The notes: generated by a model from the letters alone, not told the origin. Positions 34,560 through 46,198 are shown, counted from the stretch's first letter. The stretch: 64,000 bases of DNA from Thermohalobacter berrensis (GCF_003609645.1 NZ_MCIB01000039.1:51908-115907); one strand, 5' to 3'. Program-made: numbers and translations.

Positions 34560-35186
34560 TCAATTAATTATACGTACTTTCCTTCCCTCAACCTTTAACT
34601 TCCCTTCACAATAAAGGCCTATAGCCTCTGGAAGAAGTTTATGTTCTATTTTTAAAACCTTCTCTCTAAGGGAATCTACTGTTTCACTTTCATCAAGCCT
34701 AACTGATTCTTGAAGTATTATAGGTCCAGTATCTGTACCTTCATCCACAAAATGTACAGTTGCACCTGATATTTTTACTCCATATTCTAAAGCTGCTTTA
34801 TGGACGTGACTACCATAATATCCCTTTCCACAAAAACTAGGTATTAATGATGGATGTATATTAATTATTTTGTTCCTAAATTCTTTAACAAATTCCTTTG
34901 TTAAAATTTTTAGATAACCTGCTAATACTACCAGTTCCACTCCACGTTTTTTAAATTCTTCTATTATTGCTTTATCATAGTCTAAATGACTATCAAATTG
35001 TTTCCTATCCAAAAATAGGCTGTCTATTCCGTTCTTTTTAGCTCTTGTAAGTCCATAGGCCTCTTTTTTATTAGATATAACTATAGATATTTTTCCATTT
35101 ATTTTACCTAATTTAATGTTATCTATAATTGATTGAAGATTAGTACCTGATCCAGAAATTAGGACTCCTATTTTTACTAGTGACAT
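34560..35186 (-). CDS. purN: Phosphoribosylglycinamide formyltransferase
   Basis: This 208-residue enzyme transfers a formyl group from 10-formyl-THF to GAR. It has the N-terminal [14 protein letters not shown], the catalytic [10 protein letters not shown] and [12 protein letters not shown]. Its ATG lies 10 bp inside the end of purM, so the two are coupled. Length matches the family. Confidence 0.97.
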   Translation of the reverse strand: MSLVKIGVLISGSGTNLQSIIDNIKLGKINGKISIVISNKKEAYGLTRAKKNGIDSLFLDRKQFDSHLDYDKAIIEEFKKRGVELVVLAGYLKILTKEFVKEFRNKIINIHPSLIPSFCGKGYYGSHVHKAALEYGVKISGATVHFVDEGTDTGPIILQESVRLDESETVDSLREKVLKIEHKLLPEAIGLYCEGKLKVEGRKVRIIN

Positions 35187-36217
35187 AACTCAACTCCACC
35201 TTTTCCTTTAGTAATTTGGCCAATTATATATGCTTTCTCATTTTTATCCTTTAAAGTATTAATAACGCTATCTACTTCATCTTCAGAAACTGCTAAAACC
35301 AATCCTATTCCCATATTGAAAGTTGAGTACATTTCATCAATTTCTATATTTCCTAATCTTTTTATAACATCAAATATAGGAGGTCTTTCTATAACTTTTG
35401 TATTAATTACTGCTTTAAGTCCCTCTGGTAGCATTCTAGGTATATTTTCATAAAAACCTCCACCAGTAATATGACTTATTCCTTTAATATTAAACTTTTT
35501 TATTAAATCATAGACAGGATTTACATATATTCTAGTTGGCTTTATTAATTCTTCTCCTAAAGTAGTTCCTAATTCATCAATATATTTGTCTATTTTATAG
35601 CCTTTAATTTTAAAGAATAGCTTTCTAACTAAAGAAAATCCATTACTATGAACACCACTTGATGGTAAGCCAATTAAAACATCGCCCTTTTTAATATCTT
35701 TTCCATCAATTATATTTTTCTTATCAACTATACCTACTGTAAATCCTGCTATGTCATATTCTCCTTCACTATAAAAATCTGGCATTTCTGCAGTTTCTCC
35801 ACCAATTAATGCTACTCCAGCTTTAATACATCCGTTAGAAACTCCTTTAACAATATCAGAAGCTTTTCTTGGCTCTAACTTACCCGTAGCTATATAATCA
35901 AGAAAAAAAAGTGGCTTTGCACCTTGACATAAAACATCATTTACACACATTGCCACACAGTCTTCCCCTACAGTATCGTGTTTATCCATCATAAAAGCTA
36001 TCTTAAGTTTAGTTCCTACACCATCAGTTCCAGAAACTAAAATGGGCTCATCATAATCATCTTTATTAATAGCAAATAATCCACCAAATCCTCCTATATC
36101 AGAAACTACTCCTTTTGTAAAAGTTTTTTTAACATACTTTTTCATTAATTTTACTGATTCATATCCAGCCTCTATATCTACCCCTGAATCTTTGTATGTG
36201 AGTTTTTTCTCTTTCAT
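35177..36217 (-). CDS. purM: Phosphoribosylformylglycinamidine cyclo-ligase
   Basis: This 346-residue enzyme closes FGAM to aminoimidazole ribotide using ATP. It has [12 protein letters not shown] near the start, [27 protein letters not shown] and the late [11 protein letters not shown] use ATG 36217: AGAGGTGA lies 8 nt upstream, while the alternative GTG at 36226 lies within that site. It lies 5 bp after the stop of purF. Confidence 0.97.
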   Translation of the reverse strand: MKEKKLTYKDSGVDIEAGYESVKLMKKYVKKTFTKGVVSDIGGFGGLFAINKDDYDEPILVSGTDGVGTKLKIAFMMDKHDTVGEDCVAMCVNDVLCQGAKPLFFLDYIATGKLEPRKASDIVKGVSNGCIKAGVALIGGETAEMPDFYSEGEYDIAGFTVGIVDKKNIIDGKDIKKGDVLIGLPSSGVHSNGFSLVRKLFFKIKGYKIDKYIDELGTTLGEELIKPTRIYVNPVYDLIKKFNIKGISHITGGGFYENIPRMLPEGLKAVINTKVIERPPIFDVIKRLGNIEIDEMYSTFNMGIGLVLAVSEDEVDSVINTLKDKNEKAYIIGQITKGKGGVELCH

Positions 36218-36222
36218 CACCT

Positions 36223-37632
36223 TCACCTCTTATCTCCCTCTTTTGGAACCTCCATTGGATAATCTCCGTTAAGACATGCAGTACAGAATCCTTCCTTTTG
36301 TCCAGTTGACTTAATAAGTCCCTCAAGTGAAAGATAAGCAAGGCTATCTGCATTTATCATTTCTTTAATTTCTTCCACAGGATAATTAGCTGCTATCAAA
36401 TTCTTTCTATATGGTGTATCAATACCAAAATGGCATGAATATTTAACTGGAGGAGAACTTACCCTTACATGTACTTCTTTAGCTCCAGCCTTCTTTAGCA
36501 TATCTACAATCCTTCTACTAGTAGTTCCCCTTACTATTGAATCATCAACCATTATTACCCTTTTACCTTCAACATTTTCCTTTAGAACATTAAGCTTAAT
36601 TTTAACTCCTTGTTCCCTTAGATCTTGATTTGGTTTGATAAATGTTCTACCAATATATCTATTCCTTACTAATCCAATCTCAAAGGGAATTCCACTTTCC
36701 TCCGCATATCCAATAGCAGCATGTGTCCCTGAATCTGGAACAGCTATTACTATATCTGCATCAACTGGAGCTTCCTTTGCAAGTATTCTGCCTGCTTTAT
36801 TCCTTGATAAATAGACATTAGCACCATCTATTACACTATCAGGTCTAGCAAAGTAAATTAACTCAAAAACACATAGATTCTTTTTACACCACTTATTACT
36901 TTTATAAGATTTTAACCCATTTTCATCTATTTCAACAATTTCTCCTGGTTCTACATCTCTAACAAACTCTGCTCCTATAGTATCTAATGCACAACTTTCT
37001 GATGCTAACACATAACCATCTTTTAATTTACCTATACAAAGAGGTCTTAATCCATAAAAATCTCTAACACCTATTAATTTATTTTCAGTAGTAATAACCA
37101 TAGCATATGACCCTTTAATTATATCCATACACTTTTTAACAGCATCTCTTATGCCCCTTTTATGATATCTCGCAAGAAGATTAGCTATAACTTCAGTATC
37201 AGTAGATGTTTGAAAAATAACTCCTTCATCTTCTAAGATTTCTCTTAAACCATCAGCATTTACTAGATTACCATTGTGGGCTATAGCTATACTTCCCTTT
37301 TTATACTTTACAACTAAAGGTTGAGCATTATATGATTGGCTTCCTCCAGTTGTAGAATATCTAACATGTCCTATTCCAGCCTTTCCTTTTAGCTTTTCTA
37401 AAATTTCATCTTGAAACACTTCTGGCACTAATCCCATATCCTTGTGATAATCTATAGTTTCATTCTTACATACAGCAATTCCTGCACTCTCTTGACCCCT
37501 ATGTTGCAAAGAATAAAGCCCATAATATACTAATTTTGAAACACTTTCTTCATCTTTAGAGTAAACTCCCATTACACCGCATTCTTCTTTTAATTTATCA
37601 TCAAAGGGTAAATCCTTATACACATTAATCAC
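36223..37632 (-). CDS. purF: Amidophosphoribosyltransferase
   Basis: This 469-residue enzyme is the committed step: PRPP + glutamine to phosphoribosylamine. A 17-residue propeptide ([17 protein letters not shown]) precedes catalytic CGVMGVY (Cys18), as in the Bacillus type. Later R-G-T-T-S-R-R and VMVDDS are the PRPP loop. Cysteines in NLCVF, KYSCHF and CTACLNG match the 4Fe-4S-binding set of the B. subtilis enzyme, so it should be oxygen-sensitive. It starts the purF-M-N run and lies 800 bp of repeats away from purC. Confidence 0.97.
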   Translation of the reverse strand: MINVYKDLPFDDKLKEECGVMGVYSKDEESVSKLVYYGLYSLQHRGQESAGIAVCKNETIDYHKDMGLVPEVFQDEILEKLKGKAGIGHVRYSTTGGSQSYNAQPLVVKYKKGSIAIAHNGNLVNADGLREILEDEGVIFQTSTDTEVIANLLARYHKRGIRDAVKKCMDIIKGSYAMVITTENKLIGVRDFYGLRPLCIGKLKDGYVLASESCALDTIGAEFVRDVEPGEIVEIDENGLKSYKSNKWCKKNLCVFELIYFARPDSVIDGANVYLSRNKAGRILAKEAPVDADIVIAVPDSGTHAAIGYAEESGIPFEIGLVRNRYIGRTFIKPNQDLREQGVKIKLNVLKENVEGKRVIMVDDSIVRGTTSRRIVDMLKKAGAKEVHVRVSSPPVKYSCHFGIDTPYRKNLIAANYPVEEIKEMINADSLAYLSLEGLIKSTGQKEGFCTACLNGDYPMEVPKEGDKR

Positions 37633-37900
37633 ATCCTTCTATGTTATGGGTAAAAGTCATTGGGTAGTTATTTGAACTAAAATGTCTAGCCTAAGACGAC
37701 CGTTACTATACCTTAGATGTCTAGCCTACGAAGACCGTTACTTTGACCTAGGAAGAAAGTCTAGGATGTCCGTTACTATGCCTGAGAAGTAATGCTTCGC
37801 TGTCCGTTACTTAATCCTAAGAAGTCAAAACTCTGAAGTCCGTTACTATACCTTAGATGTCTAGCCTACGAAGACCGTTACTTTGACCTAGGAAGAAAGT

Positions 37901-38243
37901 CTAAGAGGTCCGTTACTTAACCTAAGACGTCTAGCCTATGAGGACCGTTACTAAACCAATGAAGCCGGACTTCGAAGTCCGTTACTTATCATAGGGAGTA
38001 AAGCTCTGATGTCTGTTACCTGACCAAAGAAGAAAATTCTCCGATGTCCGTTATTTGGTTTAAGAAGTAAAACTTCGTGGTCTTTTTTCCGTTATTGAGG
38101 GATTCGTAATTCCTCAATCTTTAATCGCAGACTAAAGTCTGCTCTACAGTTTTTATTTTAACTTTTCATAATTTTCTAATTGTAAATTGTTTTCCCTAAC
38201 CACTAACCACCAGCCACTAATAACTATTATTCTTTTAATTCTC
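37901..38243 (+). repeat. 343-bp direct repeat, copy 2 of pair P
   Basis: The partner is 30881-31223, same orientation. The differences are single-base changes near 37937-37942, 38032 and 38072. Confidence 0.92.
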
Positions 38244-38289
38244 AATTCTCCATTCTCAATTGTAGTTATTGGTCCGTTACTTTTAAAAG

Positions 38290-38383
38290 CAGTTCCTTGC
38301 TCCTAGCTCTCAGCTCTTAGCAAAACTAACAAATAGTAACTACTGTTTTGCGCTGAGAACTAAGAACTAAGAGCTAATAACTG
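38290..38383. repeat. Long hairpin made of heptads, copy 1
   Basis: CAGTTCCTTGCTCCTAGCTC and its neighbours pair with GAGCTAATAACTG and the preceding AAGAACTAA heptads. The arms are about 33 nt with an intervening ~28 nt. Same family as the hairpins at 46881, 47203 and 56309, but diverged in the loop. Confidence 0.7.
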
Positions 38384-38436
38384 TATTTTTTAATTGTATT
38401 TAATTGTCAATTGTAAATTGTTAATTGTCCATTGCC

Positions 38437-39135
38437 TTACTTTATTCTCTCTAACACTTCAATATAAGATTTTTCTACATCCCCTAAATCTCTTCTAAAT
38501 CTATCTTTATCAAGCTTTTTATTAGTCTCTGCATCCCATAATCTACAAGTATCTGGTGATATTTCATCAGCTAAAATAACTTCTCCATCATATAGTCCAA
38601 ATTCAAGCTTAAAGTCAATTAATTTTATACCTTTACTCTTAAAGAATTTGACAAGTATATCATTAATTTTTAGGGCATAATCTTTAACCTTCTCTAATTG
38701 TTCCTCAGTAGCAAGTTCTATAGCCTTTATATGATATTCATTAATCATAGGGTCACCAAGTTCATCTTTTTTGTAACAAAACTCTAGTACTGTAGTTTTA
38801 AGCTCTGTTCCCTCTTCTAACCCTAATCTTTTTGCTAATGAACCAGCTGCAATATTTCTAACTATAACTTCTATAGGAAGTATCTTTACTGCTTTTACTA
38901 TCATTTCTCTATCACTTATTAGCTCTTCAAAGTGAGTAGGAATTCCCTTTTCTTCTAAAATCTTAAACAATAAAGCTGACATTTTATTATTAATAATTCC
39001 TTTACCTTTAATAGTTCCCTTTTTAACACCATTAAAAGCCGTTGCATCGTCTTTATATTCAACTATATATTTCTTTTCATCTTCAGTTTTATAAACCTTT
39101 TTAGCTTTACCTTCATAAACCATGTCTTTTTTCAA
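38437..39135 (-). CDS. purC: SAICAR synthase
   Basis: This 232-residue enzyme joins CAIR with aspartate. It has YEGKAKKVY near the start, [12 protein letters not shown], the signature IPIEVIVRN and a later [11 protein letters not shown] with [12 protein letters not shown]. It starts at TTG (39135) after AGGGGGAAG; ATG 39123 is possible but less well spaced. It lies 11 bp downstream of purE. Confidence 0.97.
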   Translation of the reverse strand: MKKDMVYEGKAKKVYKTEDEKKYIVEYKDDATAFNGVKKGTIKGKGIINNKMSALLFKILEEKGIPTHFEELISDREMIVKAVKILPIEVIVRNIAAGSLAKRLGLEEGTELKTTVLEFCYKKDELGDPMINEYHIKAIELATEEQLEKVKDYALKINDILVKFFKSKGIKLIDFKLEFGLYDGEVILADEISPDTCRLWDAETNKKLDKDRFRRDLGDVEKSYIEVLERIK

Positions 39136-39146
39136 TTTACTTCCCC

Positions 39147-39665
39147 CTATTCATTTAAATAATCTTTATAGCCAATTTCCTCTAATTTTTCTGCCTTTGT
39201 TAATACACTTTTCTCTAATTCTTCTTTATATTCTTTCACTCTATTTTGAATTTCTTCATTTTTTATACCTATAATTTGGGCAGCTAAAATCCCAGCATTT
39301 TTAGCTCCATTTATGGCAACTGTTGCTACTGGCACACCTCCAGGCATTTGAACAATGGAAAGTAGAGAATCTAAACCATTTAATTTAGATGTTTTTACTG
39401 GCACTCCTATAACTGGTAATTCAGTAATTGAAGCTACCATACCAGGAAGATGTGCAGCTCCTCCGGCTCCAGCAATGATTACTTCTATTCCCCTAGATTT
39501 AGCATTCTTTGCATATTCATAAAGTCTTTTTGGAGTTCTATGGGCTGAAACTATAGTCAATTCATATCCTATACCAAATTTATCTAATATTTCTGCAGCT
39601 TCTTTCATTACTGGCAAATCTGAGTCACTACCCATTATTATTCCTATTTTCTTTTCATTCTTCAC
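39147..39665 (-). CDS. purE: N5-CAIR mutase
   Basis: This 172-residue class I PurE has [23 protein letters not shown] and the late [10 protein letters not shown] substrate loop. It rearranges N5-CAIR made by PurK to CAIR. It starts at GTG after GGAGGG and overlaps the end of purK by 11 nt. Confidence 0.97.
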   Translation of the reverse strand: MKNEKKIGIIMGSDSDLPVMKEAAEILDKFGIGYELTIVSAHRTPKRLYEYAKNAKSRGIEVIIAGAGGAAHLPGMVASITELPVIGVPVKTSKLNGLDSLLSIVQMPGGVPVATVAINGAKNAGILAAQIIGIKNEEIQNRVKEYKEELEKSVLTKAEKLEEIGYKDYLNE

Positions 39666-40809
39666 TTTTATATCCCTCCAAAGAAATTGCTTTTAATATT
39701 CTATTTACCTGTGTAGCCTTTGAAAAAGCTTTTTCAACGCTTTTATCAACTACTGTTATATGCCCCATCTTTCTAAAGGGCTTAACAATCTTTTTGCCAT
39801 AAATATGAATATTTACACCAGATATTTTCATTATATCCTCAAGTCCTTTATAAAAAGGATGACCATTTTTTCCCTCTTCTCCTAATATATTAACCATTAC
39901 AGCAGGGATAATTAAATCAGTTGACCCAAGGGGCAAATTACAAATAGCCCTAATATGTTGTTCAAATTGTGAGGTAACACAAGCTTCTATTGTATAATGA
40001 CCTGAATTATGAACCCTTGGGGCTATTTCATTTATCAATACTCTTCCACCCTTAGTTAAAAACATTTCTATGGCAAATACTCCGACTCCATCTAATAGCT
40101 CTACACATTTTATAGCAATTTCTTGAACTTTCTCTACTATATCCTTTTCTATTCTTCCAGGGGCAATAATTCTATCACAGATATTTTTATTATGGTCAAA
40201 CATCATTTCTACTACAGGAAAGACCTTTACTTCTCCATTTATTCCCCTTGAAACAATAACAGCTAGCTCCTTTTCAAACTCCACATATTTTTCAGCAAAA
40301 CTATCACATTCTAATGCATTAGAAAAATCTTTTTCAGTTTTTATAACTTCAACCCCTCTGCCATCATATCCACCTATACATGCTTTCTGTACAAAAGGAA
40401 AACCAAATTTTGAAGCTGTATATTTTAAATCTGAAATCTTTTCAAACTCTGGTGTTGGAAGGTTATTTTTTCTTAAAAACTCTTTTTGCACATATTTATT
40501 ATTTATAGTTTTTAATATTTTTGGAGAAGGATATATTCTATAGCCTTCTTCTTCTAAACTACATAAAATATCAGTATTTATATGTTCTATTTCATAGGTT
40601 GTAACATCACACTTTTTTACAATTTCCGATATCTTTTCTTCATCATATAAATCACCGACAATAACTTCATCGGCTATTTTAGCTGCTGGAGAATTGATGG
40701 AAGGAGCTAATACACATACATAGAAATCCATTTTTTTTGCTTCTTGGATAAGCATTTTTCCCAGCTGCCCTCCACCGATTATTCCAACTTTTGTATCATT
40801 CAGGTTCAT
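39655..40809 (-). CDS. purK: N5-carboxyaminoimidazole ribonucleotide synthase
   Basis: This 384-residue ATP-grasp enzyme has [12 protein letters not shown] at the start, the ATP loop [16 protein letters not shown] and [18 protein letters not shown] near the end. It makes N5-CAIR from AIR, bicarbonate and ATP, feeding PurE. GAGGTG precedes the ATG. Confidence 0.96.
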   Translation of the reverse strand: MNLNDTKVGIIGGGQLGKMLIQEAKKMDFYVCVLAPSINSPAAKIADEVIVGDLYDEEKISEIVKKCDVTTYEIEHINTDILCSLEEEGYRIYPSPKILKTINNKYVQKEFLRKNNLPTPEFEKISDLKYTASKFGFPFVQKACIGGYDGRGVEVIKTEKDFSNALECDSFAEKYVEFEKELAVIVSRGINGEVKVFPVVEMMFDHNKNICDRIIAPGRIEKDIVEKVQEIAIKCVELLDGVGVFAIEMFLTKGGRVLINEIAPRVHNSGHYTIEACVTSQFEQHIRAICNLPLGSTDLIIPAVMVNILGEEGKNGHPFYKGLEDIMKISGVNIHIYGKKIVKPFRKMGHITVVDKSVEKAFSKATQVNRILKAISLEGYKSEE

Positions 40810-40839
40810 TTTTTCACCTCACTAAAGTAAAATTGCTAC

Positions 40840-43800
40840 CTACTTTGTAAAGTATTCCACTCCTGCTTCAAAAATTTTCTGATCTTTATTACCAGGAACA
40901 TTTTTATAAAGGTTTGAACCTATTCTCTCTGAATGTCCCATCTTTCCTAGTATTCTTCCATCTGGACTTGTTATACCTTCAACTGCATGGACTGACCCAT
41001 TTGGATTAAACTCTCCATCATAGCTCGGATTATCATTAAAATCTACATATTGTGTTGCAATCTGTCCATTTTCTATTAGTTTTTTCATAAGCTTCTCATT
41101 TGCAATAAATCTTCCCTCTCCATGGGATACTGGTATTGTATGAACGTCTCCAACATTTACATTATTAAACCAAGGTGATAAGTTAGATACTACTTTTGTT
41201 CTTACCATTTTTGAAATGTGGCGTCCTATCTTGTTAAATGTTAATGTTGGAAAATCTTCTTCAATATCTATGATCTCACCGAATGGTACTAATCCAAGTT
41301 TAATTAATGCTTGGAAACCATTACATATTCCTAACATTAGCCCATCTCTATTTTTTAATAATTCCATTACAGCTTCTTTAATCCTTGGATTTCTAAAAAC
41401 AGCCGCAATAAACTTACCGGATCCATCTGGTTCATCACCTGCACTAAATCCTCCAGGTAATGCAATAATCTGAGCATTATTTATTTTTTCTGCCATCTTT
41501 TCTACTGAATCTTCTATATGCTTTGGAGTTAAGTTCTTAAATACTAATGTTTCTACTATTCCTCCTGCCCTTTCAAAGGCCTTTTTTGTATCATATTCAC
41601 AATTTGTCCCGGGAAGTACTGGTATAAATATCCTTGGTCTTGCTATATTTACAGAAGATTTTACTCTATTTCCCCTATTGTAAATAATTTCTTGTGGTTC
41701 TCCTTTAATATCGTCTTTAACTGGAAAAATATCATTTAATGTTTCATCCCATGATTCTAATGCTAATTTTAAGTCTATTTCTACTCCATTTATTTCTATA
41801 ACTGGTTTATCCTGAGTAGACCCCAGTAGGATATAATCTATTCCTTCAAGTTCCTCTGTTTTGTCAATCTCTACAACGATTGAACCATAATCTGGTCTAA
41901 ATAAATCTTCTATTGAAATTGTCTCATTAAATACCATTCCTATATTATTACCAAATGCCATTTTAGTTGTAGCAGCCGCAATCCCACCTTTACCAACTGT
42001 ATGTGCCGATAATATTTTACCTTCATGAATTAGTTTAGTTATCTTAGAATAAGTTTTATCTAATTTTTGAAAATCAGGGGTTTCATCTACTTTTCTCTTT
42101 ACTGGTATTAATACAACATTAGTATCTTTCTTTTTAAATTCAGGTGAAATAATATTTCTTACATCTTCAGCTGCTACTGCAAAACTAACAAGTGTTGGTG
42201 GTACATTTAAATCTTCAAAGGTTCCTGACATACTGTCTTTACCACCAATGGCAGGTATACCTAAACTTTTTTGAACATAAAAAGCACCTAATAAAGCACT
42301 GAATGGTTTACCCCATTTTTCTTTATCTTTTCCCAGTTTTTCAAAGTATTCTTGAAGTGTAAGCCTAACTTTCTTATGTCTTCCACCTATTGCAACAACC
42401 TTTGCAATAGAATGTAAGACAGAATACATTGCTCCATGGAATGGACTCCATTTTGATAATTTAGGGTCAAATCCATAGGTCATAATTGTACATGTGTTTG
42501 TTTCTCCACTAAGAATAGGTAATTTAGCTACCATTCCTTCTGCAGGTGTAAGACCATATTTTCCTCCAAATGGCATAATAACTGTTCCTGCTCCTACAGT
42601 ACTATCAAATCTTTCTACTAGTCCCCTTTGGCCTGCTACATTTAAATCCTTTAAATTATCTATCCATGCTTTTTTAATATCTTGTCCAATTTTACTTTTT
42701 TCGTTTTCAAAATAGTTCTTACTTTTATCAGGTTCTTTTACTAGTACTTTCGTTTTCTTTTTCACACCGTTTGTATCTAAAAATTTCCTACTTATATTTA
42801 ATATTGTTTTTCCCTTCCATTTCATTATTACTCTATTACCTGAAGTAACCTTAGCTATAACTGTAGCTTCTAAATTTTCCTCATCTGCATACTTTTTAAA
42901 TAGCTGGACATCATCTTTATTTACTACAACCGCCATACGTTCTTGAGATTCGGATATTGCAAGCTCAGTTCCATCTAGTCCTTCATATTTTTTAGGAACT
43001 TTATTTAAATCAATCTCTAAACTATCTGCTAACTCTCCAACTGCTACTGAAACACCGCCTGCACCAAAATCATTACATTTCTTTATTAATTTACTTAGTT
43101 TAGGATTTCTAAATAATCTTTGAATTTTTCTCTCTGTTGGAGGATTACCTTTCTGTACTTCTGCACCACAAGTATATATTGATTCTTTAGTGTGCTCTTT
43201 AGAAGAGCCTGTAGCACCACCACATCCATCTCTTCCTGTTCTTCCACCTACTAAAAGAATTACATCTCCTCCTTTAGGTTTCTTTCTTACAACATTTTCT
43301 TTTGGAGCAGCACCTATTACTGCTCCTATCTCCATTCTTTTTGCTATATAGCCTTCATCATAAACTTCTGCCACTTGCCCTGTTGCTAATCCTATCTGAT
43401 TCCCATAGGAACTATAGCCTTCAGCTGCACCAATAGTAATTTTTCTCTGTGGTAACTTTCCTGGAAGGGTATCTTCAATTTTAGTTCTTGGATCTCCACT
43501 ACCTGTAACCCTCATTGCCTGATAAACATAGGCTCTTCCTGATAATGGGTCCCTTATAGCTCCTCCAAGGCATGTTGCTGCACCACCGAAAGGTTCAATC
43601 TCTGTTGGATGGTTGTGTGTTTCATTTTTAAACATTATAAGCCATTCTTCTTTTTTACCATTAATATCAGCTTCAACTATAATACTTGAAGCATTGGTTT
43701 CGTCTGAAACCTCTAAATCATCTAGATTTCCTTTTTTCCTTTGTTCTTTCATTTGGATTACTGCCATATCCATTAGACAAATATCTCTTTCTTCTTCCCC

Positions 43801-44598
43801 GTATACATATTCCCTTGACTTTAGATATTCCTTAAAAGCCTCTTTTATCATTTCTGTATATATACCTTCTTCAAAATCTACATTTTCTATTTTTGTAAAG
43901 AAAGTAGTATGACGACAATGATCTGACCAATAGGTATCAATTACCTTTAATTCTGTAATAGTTGGGTCCCTTTTTTCAGTATTTTTGAAATATTCTTGAC
44001 AAAATAGTAAATCTTCTATATCCATGGCAAATCCCATGTCTCTTCTAAAGACTTCTAATTCCTTTTCATCCTTTTGTATAAACCCTTCTATAGCTTGTAC
44101 ATCTTTTGGTGTATCAAAATCTTCTTCTAAAGTAGTTGGCTTTTCAAGTGAGGCTTCTCTACTCTCTACAGGGTTAATACAATAATTTTTTACTTTTTCA
44201 AACTCTTCATCTGTTATCTTTCCTTGTAATACTATAACTTTAGCAGTTCTTACCTTTGGCTTTTTATCTTGAGTTAATATTTGAACACACTGTGCTGCTG
44301 AATCTGCCCTTTGGTCGTATTGACCAGGTAGAAATTCTATTGCAAATACTTTATCTTCTAAATCTACTTTTAATTCTTCCTCATATATCATATCTACTGT
44401 TGGTTCAGCAAAAACAATATTAATAGATTTTTTGTATTCTTCATCTGAGATTCCTGATATATCATATCTATTTATTATCCTTAGTCCTTTTAATCCTTCT
44501 ATATTTAAGTTGCTTTTTAAGTCTTTATACACTTTTTCTGCTTCAACATCAAAGCCTTTCTTTTTTTCCACAAATATTCTTCTTACTTTGTTAGTCAT
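40840..44598 (-). CDS. purL: Phosphoribosylformylglycinamidine synthase, single-chain
   Basis: This 1,252-residue enzyme is of the clade found in Clostridia. The FGAM synthase core has WSDHCRHTTF, NETHNHPTEIEPFGGAATC and GGKDSMSGTF. The C-terminal glutaminase domain (from about residue 990) has ALPGGFSAGDEPDGS and catalytic Cys in MLGICNGFQAL, with HGEGRF. No separate purS or purQ is present. I use ATG 44598, which has AGGAGTGA 4 nt upstream, not the GTG inside that site. It is 77 bp after the NCS2 permease gene, separated by a hairpin. Confidence 0.97.
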   Translation of the reverse strand: MTNKVRRIFVEKKKGFDVEAEKVYKDLKSNLNIEGLKGLRIINRYDISGISDEEYKKSINIVFAEPTVDMIYEEELKVDLEDKVFAIEFLPGQYDQRADSAAQCVQILTQDKKPKVRTAKVIVLQGKITDEEFEKVKNYCINPVESREASLEKPTTLEEDFDTPKDVQAIEGFIQKDEKELEVFRRDMGFAMDIEDLLFCQEYFKNTEKRDPTITELKVIDTYWSDHCRHTTFFTKIENVDFEEGIYTEMIKEAFKEYLKSREYVYGEEERDICLMDMAVIQMKEQRKKGNLDDLEVSDETNASSIIVEADINGKKEEWLIMFKNETHNHPTEIEPFGGAATCLGGAIRDPLSGRAYVYQAMRVTGSGDPRTKIEDTLPGKLPQRKITIGAAEGYSSYGNQIGLATGQVAEVYDEGYIAKRMEIGAVIGAAPKENVVRKKPKGGDVILLVGGRTGRDGCGGATGSSKEHTKESIYTCGAEVQKGNPPTERKIQRLFRNPKLSKLIKKCNDFGAGGVSVAVGELADSLEIDLNKVPKKYEGLDGTELAISESQERMAVVVNKDDVQLFKKYADEENLEATVIAKVTSGNRVIMKWKGKTILNISRKFLDTNGVKKKTKVLVKEPDKSKNYFENEKSKIGQDIKKAWIDNLKDLNVAGQRGLVERFDSTVGAGTVIMPFGGKYGLTPAEGMVAKLPILSGETNTCTIMTYGFDPKLSKWSPFHGAMYSVLHSIAKVVAIGGRHKKVRLTLQEYFEKLGKDKEKWGKPFSALLGAFYVQKSLGIPAIGGKDSMSGTFEDLNVPPTLVSFAVAAEDVRNIISPEFKKKDTNVVLIPVKRKVDETPDFQKLDKTYSKITKLIHEGKILSAHTVGKGGIAAATTKMAFGNNIGMVFNETISIEDLFRPDYGSIVVEIDKTEELEGIDYILLGSTQDKPVIEINGVEIDLKLALESWDETLNDIFPVKDDIKGEPQEIIYNRGNRVKSSVNIARPRIFIPVLPGTNCEYDTKKAFERAGGIVETLVFKNLTPKHIEDSVEKMAEKINNAQIIALPGGFSAGDEPDGSGKFIAAVFRNPRIKEAVMELLKNRDGLMLGICNGFQALIKLGLVPFGEIIDIEEDFPTLTFNKIGRHISKMVRTKVVSNLSPWFNNVNVGDVHTIPVSHGEGRFIANEKLMKKLIENGQIATQYVDFNDNPSYDGEFNPNGSVHAVEGITSPDGRILGKMGHSERIGSNLYKNVPGNKDQKIFEAGVEYFTK

Positions 44599-44626
44599 TA
44601 AATTCACTCCTATTAATGAAAATAAA

Positions 44627-44667
44627 GTAAAAGTCCGAATAGATTCATACCTATTTCGGACTTTTAC
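44627..44667 (-). terminator. Hairpin between permease and purL
   Basis: GTAAAAGTCCGAATA pairs with TATTTCGGACTTTTAC (one bulge). T-rich sequence follows on both sides, 8 bp after the permease stop. It probably lowers purL expression from the riboswitch-controlled transcript without blocking it. Confidence 0.65.
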
Positions 44668-44674
44668 TTCTCAT

Positions 44675-46054
44675 TTAGTGTGGTAATATTGTAAATCTTA
44701 ATATGAATAATATAGCTAAGAAATATATTCCTGGATGAACTTCTTTTCCTTTTCCTACGAATAGTTTAGTTAATGGATAGAAAATGATTCCTGCTGCAAT
44801 TCCATTAGCAATACTATAACTAAAAGGCATAATTGCAATAGTTAAAAATGCAGGTAAACCTTCTGAAAAGTCTTCAAAGTTTATTTCTGTTATTGATGTC
44901 ATCATTAATGCACCTACTACGATTAGAGCTGGTGCTGTAGCCTCAGCTGGAACAATACCTACAAATGGTGCTAAGAATAATGAAAGTATGAAAAGTACCC
45001 CTACTGTTACCGCAGTTAATCCTGTTCTTCCACCTTCACTAACTCCAGAAGCACTTTCTACATAAGTTGTAGTTGTTGAAGTACCTAAAAGTGCTCCTAC
45101 TGATGTTGCTATTGAGTCTGCAAATAGTGCTTTATTCATATTTTTAAGTTTTCCTTGCTCATCTAAAAAGCCAGCCTTTGCACCTGTACCTATTAATGTT
45201 CCAATAGTATCAAACATGTCTACTAAACTGAAGGAAATAACTACAGTAATAACACTCATAATCGCTCCAATAATAGATGCCTCACCTAAGTTTAGTAATC
45301 CTCCAAAATCTAGTGTAAATAATGTAGGTTTAAGGCTTGGTATAGACCAAGTAAAGTTTGTTGGAATATTTGTAACTCCAAAAGGTACACCTAATAGTGT
45401 TGTAGCAATAATTCCAAATAATATTGCACCTTTAACCCTTTTTACCATTAGGATAACTATTATCATAAGTCCAATTACAGGGACTATTGTATTAGCTTTA
45501 GTAAAATCGCCGAATCCAATTAATGTAGCTGGGTTATCTACAATAATATGTGCCTGTTGAAGTCCTATTAAGGCAATAAATAAACCAATACCTCCACCTA
45601 TAGCTCTTTTTAATGAATCTGGTAGAGCATCCACAATAGCCTCTCTAAGTCCTGTTGCTGTTAGTATTATAAAAAGTATTCCTGATATAAACACAGCTGC
45701 TAAAGCTTCCTGCCAAGTATAACCTAATCCTAAAACTACTCCATAAGTAAAGAAAGCATTTAATCCCATACCTGGTGCTAATGCAAAAGGTAGATTAGCA
45801 AAGAATCCCATTATAAAGGTTCCTATTGCAGCAGCTATACATGTTGCCACAAATACAGCCCCAACTATAGGGTCTTCAAATCCTATTTTAGCTGCAGCAT
45901 CTCCTAATGCACCTTGTGTATTCATTCCCGCTAACTTTAAAATGTTTGGGTTTACAAAAATAATATAAGCCATTGTAACAAAAGTTGTAATTCCTGCCAT
46001 GATCTCAGTTTTAACATCTGTCTTGTTTTCCCTTAGTTTAAAAAGTGATTCCAT
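44675..46054 (-). CDS. NCS2-family purine permease (PbuG/AzgA-like)
   Basis: This 459-residue permease has 12-14 helices. The N-terminal MAGITTFVTMAYIIFVNP is the hallmark of AzgA/PbuG guanine-hypoxanthine permeases, with PGMGLNAFFTYGVVLG and GTSTTTTYVESASGVSEGGR also conserved. It would import hypoxanthine, guanine or adenine. AAGGAGG precedes the ATG. Its leader carries tandem guanine and PRPP riboswitches. Confidence 0.93.
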   Translation of the reverse strand: MESLFKLRENKTDVKTEIMAGITTFVTMAYIIFVNPNILKLAGMNTQGALGDAAAKIGFEDPIVGAVFVATCIAAAIGTFIMGFFANLPFALAPGMGLNAFFTYGVVLGLGYTWQEALAAVFISGILFIILTATGLREAIVDALPDSLKRAIGGGIGLFIALIGLQQAHIIVDNPATLIGFGDFTKANTIVPVIGLMIIVILMVKRVKGAILFGIIATTLLGVPFGVTNIPTNFTWSIPSLKPTLFTLDFGGLLNLGEASIIGAIMSVITVVISFSLVDMFDTIGTLIGTGAKAGFLDEQGKLKNMNKALFADSIATSVGALLGTSTTTTYVESASGVSEGGRTGLTAVTVGVLFILSLFLAPFVGIVPAEATAPALIVVGALMMTSITEINFEDFSEGLPAFLTIAIMPFSYSIANGIAAGIIFYPLTKLFVGKGKEVHPGIYFLAILFILRFTILPH

Positions 46055-46198
46055 TTTTGTACCTCCTTATATTATCTTTAGTGAGTAAATATTAATGCTT
46101 ATAATAAGTAATAAATTATAGTCGCTAGCTAAGTATTAGTACTAGTTTATCCAATATATTAAAAAGTATATAAGCTAACGACATAACAAAAACAAATT

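Larger units (their letters stand above)
37633..38436 (+). repeat. Heptad/35-bp minisatellite region B
   Basis: There is no gene in these 804 bp. About twelve 34-35-bp GTCCGTTACTT-type units run from 37695 to 38075. Inside the array a two-unit block (CGTTACTATACCTTAGATGT, then CTAGCCTACGAAGAC, then the next unit) occurs twice, at 37700 and 37843. After it come the TTGAGGGATT hairpin (38094-38118), CTAACCA-type heptads, and a long hairpin at 38290-38383. It includes copy 2 of direct repeat P. Confidence 0.88.

Noticed and set aside
31220..37900. Mobile island between direct repeats P
   Set aside because: The contents are core purine genes with normal codon use, and no integrase is present; the repeats are ordinary intergenic copies.
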